From assembly GCA_028290285.1 (NCBI GenBank), contig JAQGKD010000115.1, forward strand, positions 1 through 46,234: a stretch of 46,234 nt of DNA, written 5' to 3'. Below the pieces are notes generated by a model. It had not been told where the DNA came from. It saw only the letters and a program-made list of their open reading frames with translations, and made no database searches. Both the position numbers and the translations under genes were made by a program. The DNA comes from Hyphomicrobiales bacterium (lineage in GTDB: Bacteria; Pseudomonadota; Alphaproteobacteria; Rhizobiales; Beijerinckiaceae). Position 1 is the first letter of the stretch. Each line of letters opens with the position of its first letter. This document shows positions 1 through 7,949 of this stretch, piece after piece.

Positions 1-183
1 CTCGAAGATCTCGATGGTGCAAAGCGGTCCGTCGAGATCGCCGCTGCGCGGACATTCGCGCCGCTCGCTCCATGGCGTGCGGATGCGGCCCAGGAAATAA
101 ATCTGCGCGTCGGTCGTATCCGGTAAATCGAGATGCGACTCTCCCGGCCTGATCTCCGTGCGATCCGCTGATGTTTCGGTCAT
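1..183 (-). CDS. tsaA: TrmO/TsaA-family tRNA methyltransferase, N-terminal part
   Basis: The minus strand reads open from an ATG at 183 to the window edge, giving 61 residues with no stop. The residues FLGRIRTPW, a RRECPR-type segment and GPLCTIEIF match the start of the TsaA/TrmO domain, whose members use S-adenosylmethionine to methylate N6-threonylcarbamoyladenosine at position 37 of tRNA. A short 25-residue leader precedes the domain. The rest lies outside the window, so the methyl-transfer site cannot be checked. It runs divergently from the isochorismatase-family gene at 404; the 220-bp gap holds no gene that I can see. The family call is fairly secure; the exact substrate is inferred from family knowledge. 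Confidence 0.7.
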   Translation of the reverse strand, partial: MTETSADRTEIRPGESHLDLPDTTDAQIYFLGRIRTPWSERRECPRSGDLDGPLCTIEIFE

Positions 184-403
184 GCGCAGCCTGTCGCACT
201 GCAACATTGCAGTTGCGCGGATCTTAGCCGATCAACGCGCTTTGTCGACCGGGCCATGGCCGCCGGATGGCATCGCCCTTGCTAGCCGATCAGCAGACTG
301 GGAACATCGCAACAGCGGCCCTTGCGCGAATTCAGGGCTGCCGTAGGATCTGCCTATCAATCAAGCACACCTATCTAATTGTGCATTCAGAAGGGTCGAT
401 ATC

Positions 404-1108
404 ATGGTGGACGCATTCGAGGATCATTGCTGGCAAGACATCATTCCCGCCGACGTCCTCGACCTCTATTCGCACTACAAGCGCGACCTCTATGTCGGTC
501 CGAAAGCAGCGCTCCTTGCGATCGATCTTTATGAACTCGCCTATCAGGGTGGCCCGAACCCGGTGTCCGAAGTCGCCAAGGAATTTCCCTCGTCCTGCGG
601 CATCAATGCGTGGAAGGCGATAGAGCCGACCAAGAAGCTTTTCGCAGCGGCGCGCGCTGCCGGACTGCCGATTTTCTACACGACGGGCGACACGCGCGAG
701 AGCAGCAAGCCCGGCGCCATCAAGGCCACCAATCGCCGTGGCGGCACGGGCGGCGCTGACGCCTTCACGATCCGCCCTGAATGGGCACCGCAGCCCGGCG
801 ACGTCGTCATCACCAAGCAGCGTGCGAGCGGATTTTTCGGCACACCGCTGACGGCGCATCTTACCCAACTCGGCATCGACACGATCATCATCATCGGCGA
901 GAGCACGTCGGGTTGCGTGCGCGCGAGCACGGTCGATGGCTATTCCAACGGCTACCACATGGTGATGGTCGAGGAATGCTGCTTCGACCGCAGCGAGATC
1001 TCGCACTAGGTGAACCTGTTCGACCTGCATCATAAATATGCCGACGTCATGAAGGTGGACGAGGTCGTCGCGACGCTCAGCCAGCGCGCCGTGAAGGAGA
1101 CTGCCTGA
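404..1108 (+). pseudogene. Isochorismatase-family cysteine hydrolase interrupted by in-frame TAG
   Basis: The frame 404-1009 encodes 201 residues of an isochorismatase-fold amidase of the N-carbamoylsarcosine amidase/maleamate amidase kind. The Asp-Lys-Cys triad is visible: D41 in AIDLYE, K138 in VITKQRA and C171 in TSGCVRAS. A TAG at 1007-1009 stops it, yet the same frame continues for 32 more sense codons (VNLFDLHHKYADVM and on) to TGA at 1106-1108. That tail is what related proteins carry after CCFDRSEISH. A single base change (for example AAG to TAG) would explain it. The full 234-codon frame overlaps the next gene as TGATG, the expected operon coupling. An AAGGG ribosome site lies about 10 bases before the ATG. 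The product lacks the C-terminal helix, so it may be inactive; a sequencing error is the alternative. Confidence 0.75.
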
Positions 1109-1986
1109 TGAAGCCGCGCCCCTACGGCCCGTTCGACTGGTCGCCGATCAACCGCCGTCCCAAGTTTTCCTGGCCGAACGGCGCGCGTGTCGCGCTGTGG
1201 CTGATTCCCAATGTCGAATTCTTCGCACTCGACGAGCAGATTCCCGCAGGGTCGGGCGGCGGCCCGAAGCCGCCCGACGTGCCGAACTGGTCCGTGCGCG
1301 ACTACGGCAATCGCGTCGGCATCTTCCGCATGATGGAAGTGATGGACCGGTACAAAGTGCGCGGCACCGTCGCGCTCAACAGCGATCTCTGCCGCTATCA
1401 CCCCGAGATCATCGAAGACTGCATGGCTCGCGATTGGGAATTGATGGGCCATTGCGAGTCCAACACGCGACGCCTGAACGATGCCAAGCCCGGCGAGGAA
1501 GCGGGCATCGTGCACCGCACCGTGGAGGCGATCACCAAGGCATCCGGCGTGAAACCGCGCGGCTGGCTCGGCTCGGGCCTTCAGGAAACGTGGCATACGC
1601 TCGACCATCTCGCCGACGCGGGCATCGATTATGTGGCCGACTGGGTCAATGACGACCAGCCGGTGGTGATGACGCTCGACGACGGCCGGACGATGATGTC
1701 GATCCCCTATTCCTACGAGCTCAACGACAAGCCGGCCTTCGAGCGGAAGAACCGCACGGCGGAGGAGTTCGACACGATGATCCGCCGTCAGTTCGACGTG
1801 CTGTATCGCGAGGGCGAGACGTCGGGGCGCGTGATGGCGATCGCGCTGCATCCCTACATCACTGGCGTTCCCCACCGCATCGGCGCTCTCGACTCGGCGC
1901 TGGAATACATCTGCAAGCACGAAGGCGTCTGGCTGGCGACCGGCGCGGAAATCGCCGCTGCGGGCAGACAGGTGCTGGGCGCGTGA
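1108..1986 (+). CDS. Polysaccharide deacetylase-fold hydrolase (PuuE/allantoinase-like)
   Basis: The 292-residue protein has the NodB-type deacetylase (CE4) fold as used by PuuE-like allantoinases and other C-N hydrolases. Visible landmarks are NVEFFALDEQ near residue 35 (in place of the TFDD metal motif), the WELMGHCESN segment with H115, and ALHPYITGVPHR with H248, a typical C-terminal metal or catalytic histidine. The start ATG overlaps the stop of the upstream amidase (TGATG), so the two are probably translated together. Together with the amidase and the ABC genes downstream it suggests hydrolysis of an imported cyclic amide or ureide. True polysaccharide deacetylation is unlikely given the cytoplasmic form without signal peptide. 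The substrate is unknown. Confidence 0.8.
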   Translation: MKPRPYGPFDWSPINRRPKFSWPNGARVALWLIPNVEFFALDEQIPAGSGGGPKPPDVPNWSVRDYGNRVGIFRMMEVMDRYKVRGTVALNSDLCRYHPEIIEDCMARDWELMGHCESNTRRLNDAKPGEEAGIVHRTVEAITKASGVKPRGWLGSGLQETWHTLDHLADAGIDYVADWVNDDQPVVMTLDDGRTMMSIPYSYELNDKPAFERKNRTAEEFDTMIRRQFDVLYREGETSGRVMAIALHPYITGVPHRIGALDSALEYICKHEGVWLATGAEIAAAGRQVLGA

Positions 1987-2006
1987 GCGAGAGCGGAGGA
2001 GAGACA

Positions 2007-2822
2007 ATGTCCGAGGCGGCTCTGCATGCGGACAAGCCGGGACGAACGCGGGCCTTCGGGGCCGCGTTCGTCTCCGGGCTGAGGAGCAGGATCTGGGGCA
2101 TTTCGTCCGTCGTCGGCGGGCTGGCGCTCTGGGAATTCATCAGCCGCTTTATCGTCGGCAGCAAATTGTTCCTGGCTGCCCCTTCGCAGGTCGTAGTTGC
2201 GATGGGCGAGCTGGCGCGCTCGGGAGAACTCGGCAACCACATCTATGTCAGCTCGCTCGAGTTTTTTATCGGGTACATTGTCGCCTGCGTGCTGGGCGTT
2301 CTGCTCGGCCTGGTGATGGCCAGCTCGCCAGCCGGCAAGCAGGCGCTCCAGCCCTGGGTCTCCGGCCTCTACGCCACGCCGACCGTCGCGCTGGCGCCGC
2401 TGTTCATCCTGTGGTTTGGCATCGGCATCTTCTCGAAGGTCGTCGTCGTCATCGTGCTCGTGATCTTCCCGGTCGTCATCAATACGGAAGCGGGGCTTCG
2501 TACGACGAGCGTGCAATTGATCGAGACGGTGCGAAGCTTTGGCGCCAACCGGCGGCAGATCTTCCTCAAGGTCGCGCTGCCGTCCGCCCTGCCCTTCATC
2601 TTCGCGGGGCTGAAACTGGGCATCGGGCGCGGGTTGATCGGGGTCGTCGTCGCGGAATTGTTCGGCTCACGCGCGGGGCTCGGCCAGCTCATCAGCCAGT
2701 CGGCAGAGACGTTCAACATGCCAGCCTTGTTCGCGGGCGTCGCCATCCTCGCGGGCGCCGGCATTGCCATGACGAGCGGCTTTGGCTGGCTCGAACGCCG
2801 CCTTCTGCCGTGGCGGGAATAA
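2007..2822 (+). CDS. ABC transporter permease, nitrate/sulfonate/taurine type
   Basis: The 271-residue membrane protein of the SsuC/TauC family has six hydrophobic segments and the EAA loop (VRSFGANRRQIFLKVALP) that docks the ATPase. I chose the ATG at 2007 because a GGAGGAGAG ribosome site precedes it closely; an in-frame GTG at 1983 overlapping the previous stop is possible. It forms the membrane channel for the ATPase encoded 16 bases downstream. No periplasmic binding protein for this pair is in the window, so it probably lies elsewhere or has been lost. Given the amidase and deacetylase-fold genes just upstream, the cargo may be a small nitrogenous organic compound; this is inference. 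Confidence 0.88.
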   Translation: MSEAALHADKPGRTRAFGAAFVSGLRSRIWGISSVVGGLALWEFISRFIVGSKLFLAAPSQVVVAMGELARSGELGNHIYVSSLEFFIGYIVACVLGVLLGLVMASSPAGKQALQPWVSGLYATPTVALAPLFILWFGIGIFSKVVVVIVLVIFPVVINTEAGLRTTSVQLIETVRSFGANRRQIFLKVALPSALPFIFAGLKLGIGRGLIGVVVAELFGSRAGLGQLISQSAETFNMPALFAGVAILAGAGIAMTSGFGWLERRLLPWRE

Positions 2823-2838
2823 TTCAGGAGAGAATGAG

Positions 2839-3624
2839 ATGGCCGACCCGGTCGTGAAATTGTCAGTCGAAGGACTGACCAAGAAATTCGGCGACCTCGA
2901 AGTGCTCCGCAATATCTCGGCTGAGATCTCGCGCGGCGAATTCATCTCCATTGTCGGCCCGTCGGGGTGCGGCAAGACGACGTTCCTGCGCATCATCGGC
3001 GGACTCGAAAAGGCGGCGAGCGGAGAGGTGAGACTGGACGGGCGCGTGCTCAACGGGCCCGGCGCGGACCGCGGCTTCGTGTTCCAGCAGGATAACCTCC
3101 TGCCCTGGCGCGATGTTCTCGCAAACACGGAAATAGGGCCTGAAATCGGCGGCTATCGTAATGGCGACCAGCGCAAGAAGACGATGAGCCTTCTGAAGCT
3201 CGTCGGGCTCGAAGGGTTCGAGAAATATTTTCCGCGCCAATTGTCGGGCGGCATGCGCCAGCGCGTCAATCTCGCCCGCGCGCTCGCCGTCGATCCAGAT
3301 CTGCTGTTAATGGACGAGCCCTTCTCCGCGCTGGATGCGCAAACGCGCGAGATCATGCAGACGGAACTGATGCGCATCTGGGAGGCCGGCCGCAAGACCG
3401 TTCTCTTCGTGACGCATCAGATCGACGAGGCTGTCTATCTCTCGGACCGCATCTTCGTGTTTGCCCGCCGCCCCGGCCGCATCAACGAGATCGTGGAGGT
3501 GGACCTGCCCCGGCCACGCCCCCTCGACATCAAGCGCACGCCCGCGTTCATGAAATATGTCGACCACATCTGGAAGCTCATCGAGGACGACGTGCGCGCC
3601 TCCGTGCTCGAAGAGCATGCGTGA
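2839..3624 (+). CDS. ABC transporter ATP-binding protein, SsuB/TauB type
   Basis: The 261-residue ATPase carries all the nucleotide-binding motifs: Walker A GPSGCGKT at 40-47, Q-loop VFQQD near 81, signature LSGGMRQR at 135, Walker B LLLMDE at 155, and the switch histidine in VTHQ. The start is ATG 2839, preceded by AGGAGAG. It energises the permease at 2007-2822 for import across the inner membrane. Its stop lies three bases from the stop of the convergent fkbM-type gene, with no obvious terminator hairpin between. Family assignment is certain; the transported substrate is not. Confidence 0.9.
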   Translation: MADPVVKLSVEGLTKKFGDLEVLRNISAEISRGEFISIVGPSGCGKTTFLRIIGGLEKAASGEVRLDGRVLNGPGADRGFVFQQDNLLPWRDVLANTEIGPEIGGYRNGDQRKKTMSLLKLVGLEGFEKYFPRQLSGGMRQRVNLARALAVDPDLLLMDEPFSALDAQTREIMQTELMRIWEAGRKTVLFVTHQIDEAVYLSDRIFVFARRPGRINEIVEVDLPRPRPLDIKRTPAFMKYVDHIWKLIEDDVRASVLEEHA

Positions 3625-3627
3625 CAC

Positions 3628-4662
3628 CTAATCGAGAATCTGGCCGCCGTCCCAGCTCATGGCGAGGCGGCCAGTCATGACGCGGAAGGCGTCGGTGTCG
3701 ACGAGCTTGCGGTAGAATTCCAGCAGCGTGGGAGCTTTGAGCGATTCGAGGCCGGCGCGCGCGTCCGTGAACGGGGCTCCCGGGAACAACCGGTCGATGA
3801 CGGCCTGACGCATGACCGCGTCGGGCTCGCGCGCCAGTTCCTGCGCGGGGATGCGCGCCGTCAGCATCGAGACGATGAGATCCCGATCCAGCATCGGCAA
3901 AGCCGCGAAGACGCAGCCGAGGAGATCGCGTGCGAAGGCGTGGTCGGGATGATCTTCGCGAAAGGGGGCTCGGTTGGTGTGCCCGAGATGGGGCACGGCC
4001 AGCCAGTCGGCTTTTTGAGCCGGAAAGCGGGCACGCAGGGCCTCTTCCTCGTGCGCGACGTAGAAACGGTTCAGTCCCTCGAAAAGCACGAACTCGTAGT
4101 TTTGGGCGAGCAGCAGCGGCTCCCAATCGTGGTGGGCCTCGGCCATCGAGCCGGGCTCAACGGATTCGAGCAGGATGACGCGCGGGCGCAGGCGCGACCA
4201 GTCGATGCCTTCGAGCACCTCCCTCTCCGCGCCCTCGACGTCGATCTTGAGTATGTCCACGCGCGGCAGGGCATAATCACGCGTAAGTGCGGCCAGCGTC
4301 GTCATCGGCATGGATCGCGTCGTATAGCCGGCGCCGAATTGCTGCGCACCCGCCGCGATCTCGGCGTGGACGGTAGAGAAGCCATGCAGCCGATCCACGA
4401 TGTGGAAATCAACATCGCCCTCTCGCGCGCCGACGAGGGCGGGAATGGCGATATCGCGCGGCCGGACATGGGCGTAGAGGGCTGCGAGATCGGCCTGAGG
4501 CTCGATGACGAGGCCGCGCCAGCCCTGCAGGTAGAACCAGCAGGTGACATTGTCCGCCACCGGATGCCCCGCGCCGACATCGATGTAGAAGCCCTCTTTC
4601 TGGCCGGCGAAGGCCTGGGCCAGGTGGTAATCCTCAAGGTGCTGCGCGTAGGAGAGGTCCAT
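3628..4662 (-). CDS. FkbM-family methyltransferase
   Basis: The 344-residue protein has a Rossmann-type S-adenosylmethionine domain: FYIDVGAGHP at 25-34 (glycine loop), the acidic EP at 54-55, and the FkbM hallmark ILKIDVEGAE at 137-146. FkbM proteins O-methylate sugars, macrolides or lipids. The C-terminal ~150 residues (DHAFARDLLGCVFAAL onward) form a helical extension of unknown role. The ATG at 4662 is the first start after an in-frame TAG upstream; no strong ribosome site is seen. It sits alone, opposite in direction to its catabolic neighbours on both sides, so it is probably not part of their pathway. The acceptor is unknown. Confidence 0.8.
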   Translation of the reverse strand: MDLSYAQHLEDYHLAQAFAGQKEGFYIDVGAGHPVADNVTCWFYLQGWRGLVIEPQADLAALYAHVRPRDIAIPALVGAREGDVDFHIVDRLHGFSTVHAEIAAGAQQFGAGYTTRSMPMTTLAALTRDYALPRVDILKIDVEGAEREVLEGIDWSRLRPRVILLESVEPGSMAEAHHDWEPLLLAQNYEFVLFEGLNRFYVAHEEEALRARFPAQKADWLAVPHLGHTNRAPFREDHPDHAFARDLLGCVFAALPMLDRDLIVSMLTARIPAQELAREPDAVMRQAVIDRLFPGAPFTDARAGLESLKAPTLLEFYRKLVDTDAFRVMTGRLAMSWDGGQILD

Positions 4663-4841
4663 CGGGTATCCGGGTTTGACGACGCCGGGCTCGAGGCCGG
4701 AGCGGCGAGCCTACAGGAGCAGTTCCGCGCCGCAAGCTCGGCCGCCCGCGCTTGCATTCTCGCATCCAATCCCCGATCCTGATGCAAAGCTGGCGCGAAG
4801 CCAGCGCAGAGCCCCCGCAAGAGGGCCGCAGGGAGAAAGAC

Positions 4842-5993
4842 ATGGATTTCACGCTTCCCGAAGAATTGCGGATGCTGAAGGACAATGTGCGTCGCTACGT
4901 CGATACGCGCATGATTCCGTTCGAACGGGAATCGCTCGAAAACGACGAGCTGAAGCCCGAATGGCGTGAGAAATTCCAGCGCGGTGCGCGCGATCTCGGC
5001 ATCTGGATGATGGAAGTGCCGGAGGAATTCGGCGGTCCGGGCCTGGGCATCATGCCCCGCGTGATCGTCTGGGAGGAACTCGCCCGCACCATCGCCCTGC
5101 CCGCGCGCGGCGAGAGCATGATGGGGCCGAGCGTGCGCGCCATCCTGTTTTCACTCGAAGGCGAGATGCGTGAGAAATACCTCATGCCCGTGCTGCGTGG
5201 CGAGAAGCGCGCCTGTTTCGCGCAGACCGAGCCCGATGCGGGCTCGGATCCCGGCTCGATGCGCACCACCGCCGTCCGCGACGGCGACGAATACGTGATC
5301 AACGGCGTGAAACGCTACATCAGCCATGCCGACAAGGCGGATTTCGCGCAGGTGATGGCGGCGACCGATCGCGCCAAGGGCTCGCGCGGCGGCATCTCCT
5401 GCTTTCTCGTGGACATGAACACGCCGGGCGTGAAGATCACCACGAAATACCAGACGATGATGGGTGATGCGCCCTGCGAGATCGTGTTCGACAATGTGCG
5501 CGTGCCCGCCACCCATCGCGTCGGCGCGGAGGGCGAGGGTTTTGGTTTCGCGCAGAAGTGGCTCGGCGTCGGGCGCATCAAGCATGGGGCGCGGGCGCTG
5601 GGCGTCGCGGAGCGGTGCCTCGAACTCGCGGTGTCCTACGCCAAGCAGCGCGTCACCTTCGGCAAGCCGCTCGCGGACCGGCAGGCGATCCAGTTCATGC
5701 TGGTCGATTCCTATGTCGAGTTGAAGGCCGCGCGCCTGATGGTCTATGAAGCCGCGTGCAAGCTCGACGCGGGCGAGGACAATCGCGTCGACGCCTATAT
5801 TTCAAAGTCCAATGCCGACGAGATGGCATTCCGCGTTGCCGATCGCTGCATGCAGATCCACGGTGGCATCGGGCTCACGACGGACCTGCCGATCGAGAAA
5901 ATGTGGCGGCAGCAGCGCAGCTATCGCATCACCGAAGGCGCGACCGAGGTGATGAAGATGGTCATCGCGCGGCACGTCCTGAAAGCCTATTGA
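4842..5993 (+). CDS. Acyl-CoA dehydrogenase family flavoprotein
   Basis: The 383-residue protein matches the full length of acyl-CoA dehydrogenases, which introduce an alpha-beta double bond into acyl-CoA thioesters with FAD and pass electrons to ETF. The flavin signature FAQTEPDAGSD lies near residue 125. The second signature QIHGGIGLTTD and the catalytic base region ITEGATEV lie near the C-terminus, with the glutamate retained. ATG 4842 follows a GGGAGAAAGA ribosome site; longer in-frame starts upstream lack one. It is followed 51 bases later by a Bug-type binding protein gene in the same direction. The acyl substrate cannot be read from the sequence. Confidence 0.9.
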   Translation: MDFTLPEELRMLKDNVRRYVDTRMIPFERESLENDELKPEWREKFQRGARDLGIWMMEVPEEFGGPGLGIMPRVIVWEELARTIALPARGESMMGPSVRAILFSLEGEMREKYLMPVLRGEKRACFAQTEPDAGSDPGSMRTTAVRDGDEYVINGVKRYISHADKADFAQVMAATDRAKGSRGGISCFLVDMNTPGVKITTKYQTMMGDAPCEIVFDNVRVPATHRVGAEGEGFGFAQKWLGVGRIKHGARALGVAERCLELAVSYAKQRVTFGKPLADRQAIQFMLVDSYVELKAARLMVYEAACKLDAGEDNRVDAYISKSNADEMAFRVADRCMQIHGGIGLTTDLPIEKMWRQQRSYRITEGATEVMKMVIARHVLKAY

Positions 5994-6044
5994 GCCCTGA
6001 ACTTCGAAGGATCGGCGCAAGATTGATCCCGCCGGGAGGATGCC

Positions 6045-7145
6045 ATGGCGAAACTTCTGTTTCATGCAGACCGACGCGTACTCGCAATCGCGCTGGCCGC
6101 TCTCGCGAGCACGACACCCGCGATAGCGGACCCCGTGGCGGATTTTTACACGGGCAAGACTGTCCGCATGATCATCCGCACGGGCGTCGGTGGCGGATAT
6201 GACCAATATTCGCGCCTGCTCGCGCGCTTCATCGGCAAGCATATTCCCGGGAATCCGACGGTGTTGCCGGTGAACATGCCGGGCGGCGGCGGGATCGTGG
6301 CGGCCAATTACGTTGCCCAAGTCGCACCGCAGGACGGGACCATCCTGACCATGGTGGGTCAGGGCCTCGTCGTCGACCAGGCGCTGGGCCTCAATTCGAG
6401 CTTCAAGGCGGATCTGCGCAGCTTCGGCTGGGTCGGTAATCTCTCGAAGTCCAATCAGCTGACGGTGGCGTGGCACACGTCCAAGACGAAGAGCTTCGCC
6501 GATGCGCAGAAGCGCGAGACGCTGATCGGCTCGACTGGCGCAGGTTCGATCTCGACGCAATTACCTGCCTTCTACAACAATGTGCTCGGCACGAAATTCA
6601 AGATCGTCGTCGGCTATCCCGACGGGCGCGACGTCGATCTGGCGATGGAGCGCGGCGAGGTTGAGGGACGCGGCACAAACCCCTGGGCGAGCTACCGCGC
6701 GAATTCGCCGCGCTTCGTCAGCGAGAAACTGATCGTGCCGCTGGTCCAGGCCGGCCTGACGAAAGAGGCCGAGTTGCCGGACGTTCCCCTGATCGTCGAT
6801 CTCGTGAAGCCGGAGGACCGGCCTCTCGCCCTGTTCATGGCCAAGGCGGTCAGCGTGGGACGCCCGATCGCCACCACACCGGGCACCCCGCCCGAGCGGC
6901 TCAAAGCGCTTCGGGCGGCCTTCGACGCCACGCTTAGGGATCCGGAGTTCATCCAGGAAGCAGCAACGCAGTGCGCAGAGATCGACACCATGACAGGCGA
7001 GGAGCTGGAGGGGGTCGTGAAGGACCTGATCGGCGCGCCTGCCGACATTCGCGACCGCGTGAAGGTGGCCTTGCAGCCCAGGGAACGCGATCTTGCGACG
7101 GCCCCGGGATCTGCGAAGTCCACGGGCGACAAGGGCGAGAAATGA
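6045..7145 (+). CDS. Tripartite tricarboxylate transporter binding protein (Bug/TctC family)
   Basis: The 366-residue periplasmic protein has a signal peptide of about 28 residues ending in TPAIA. Typical Bug features follow: VADFYTGKTVRMIIRTGVGG near the mature N-terminus, the NMPGGGGIVAANYV loop, and a Venus-flytrap body. These proteins bind organic acids, aromatic acids or amides and either feed a TctAB permease or act as sensors. No TctA or TctB gene is in the window, which is common for Bug proteins. A GGGAGGA ribosome site precedes the ATG. The stop overlaps the next start (ATGA), so it is co-translated with the RidA-like gene. The ligand is unknown. Confidence 0.85.
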   Translation: MAKLLFHADRRVLAIALAALASTTPAIADPVADFYTGKTVRMIIRTGVGGGYDQYSRLLARFIGKHIPGNPTVLPVNMPGGGGIVAANYVAQVAPQDGTILTMVGQGLVVDQALGLNSSFKADLRSFGWVGNLSKSNQLTVAWHTSKTKSFADAQKRETLIGSTGAGSISTQLPAFYNNVLGTKFKIVVGYPDGRDVDLAMERGEVEGRGTNPWASYRANSPRFVSEKLIVPLVQAGLTKEAELPDVPLIVDLVKPEDRPLALFMAKAVSVGRPIATTPGTPPERLKALRAAFDATLRDPEFIQEAATQCAEIDTMTGEELEGVVKDLIGAPADIRDRVKVALQPRERDLATAPGSAKSTGDKGEK

Positions 7146-7826
7146 TCGAGCGGACATGGTCGAGCCTCGATGGCCGCGATCTCTTCAGCGTCTCCGTCAG
7201 CGGCCAGGCGGAAGGCACTGTCGAAGACGAGACCGACCGTGCCATCGCCACCGCCATGGCTGAAATCGAGGCCGCCGGGTTTTCGCCCGATCACATCGTG
7301 CGCAGTCGCCTGTTCGCGCGCGACCGGCAAGCGCGCAGCCGAGCAAGCGACCGGCGGCGGGTGCTGCTGGTCGGGACGCGGCGGGCGTCGAGTTCGAGCT
7401 TCTGCGATGCCGGACGCTTGGCCCCGGATGCGCGCATGAGCATCGATCTCATTGCGATGCGGCCGCGCGGCGGGGACGCAAAAATCGTTCGCGAGTATGA
7501 ACCCGCCATCGCGCCGCCGATGTTCGTGACGCTGGATGGGCTTGTTTTCCTGTCGGGCATCACCGACACGACGCCGGGCCTGCCTGCCCAGATTACGGCC
7601 ATTCGCCGCTCGATCGGAGCTTCGCTCGAAACGGCCGGCACGGATCTGCGCACCGCGAGGCTCGTTTCGGTGTTCCTCGCCAAAGAGGAAGATCCGAGGC
7701 ACGCGCTCGCGCTGATCGACGAAGCCTTCCGGCGCCATCCCATGCCCGCTCACGCTGAGCACCGTCGAGGGCTACTCGGCACCGCAGAAGCGGATCGAGA
7801 TCGAGGTCACGGCCGCCACGGCCTGA
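7142..7826 (+). pseudogene. RidA/YjgF-family (two-domain) protein with C-terminal frameshift
   Basis: The frame from ATG 7142 gives a RidA-like protein; this superfamily deaminates reactive enamines/imines or binds such intermediates. The second domain is clear (PPMFVTLDGLVFLSGITDT, then LVSVFLAKEEDPRHALALIDEAF). After HPMP near residue 202 the reading frame turns into Arg/His-rich nonsense ending at 7840. In the +1 frame the same DNA reads MPLTLSTVEGYSAPQKRIEI and stops at 7826, a perfectly normal RidA C-terminus. The switch is at the CCC run 7745-7747, where removing one C restores a 227-residue protein. So the gene either carries a one-base insertion or the assembly is wrong there. It overlaps the Bug gene by ATGA. 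Confidence 0.72.
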
Positions 7827-7949
7827 CAGGCGATCCCTAAACGGCTTGTAGAAAAGCCTAGGAGGCGGGATAAAAGGCCCAAGTCGCTCGCGCGACCTTC
7901 ACGGCCCGCATCGTGGCCGATGTTCAACAACATGAGGGACGGAAAAGAG

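Noticed and set aside
365..384. GCACA-10-TGTGC inverted repeat upstream of the isochorismatase-family gene
   Set aside because: Only five-base arms with a 10-base spacer and no matching regulator gene nearby; could easily be chance.
1007..1009. TAG read as pyrrolysine or programmed readthrough
   Set aside because: No pyrrolysine genes are visible and relatives are expected to have Lys there; a nonsense mutation or sequencing error is simpler.
6692..7762. A 356-codon minus-strand open frame over the Bug and RidA genes
   Set aside because: Composition and lack of motifs mark it as antisense shadow; the plus strand carries two recognisable families.
7843..7858. GGCTT-gtagaa-AAGCC hairpin after the RidA-like gene as a terminator
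   Set aside because: Only 5-bp stem and no U-tract; too weak to call.
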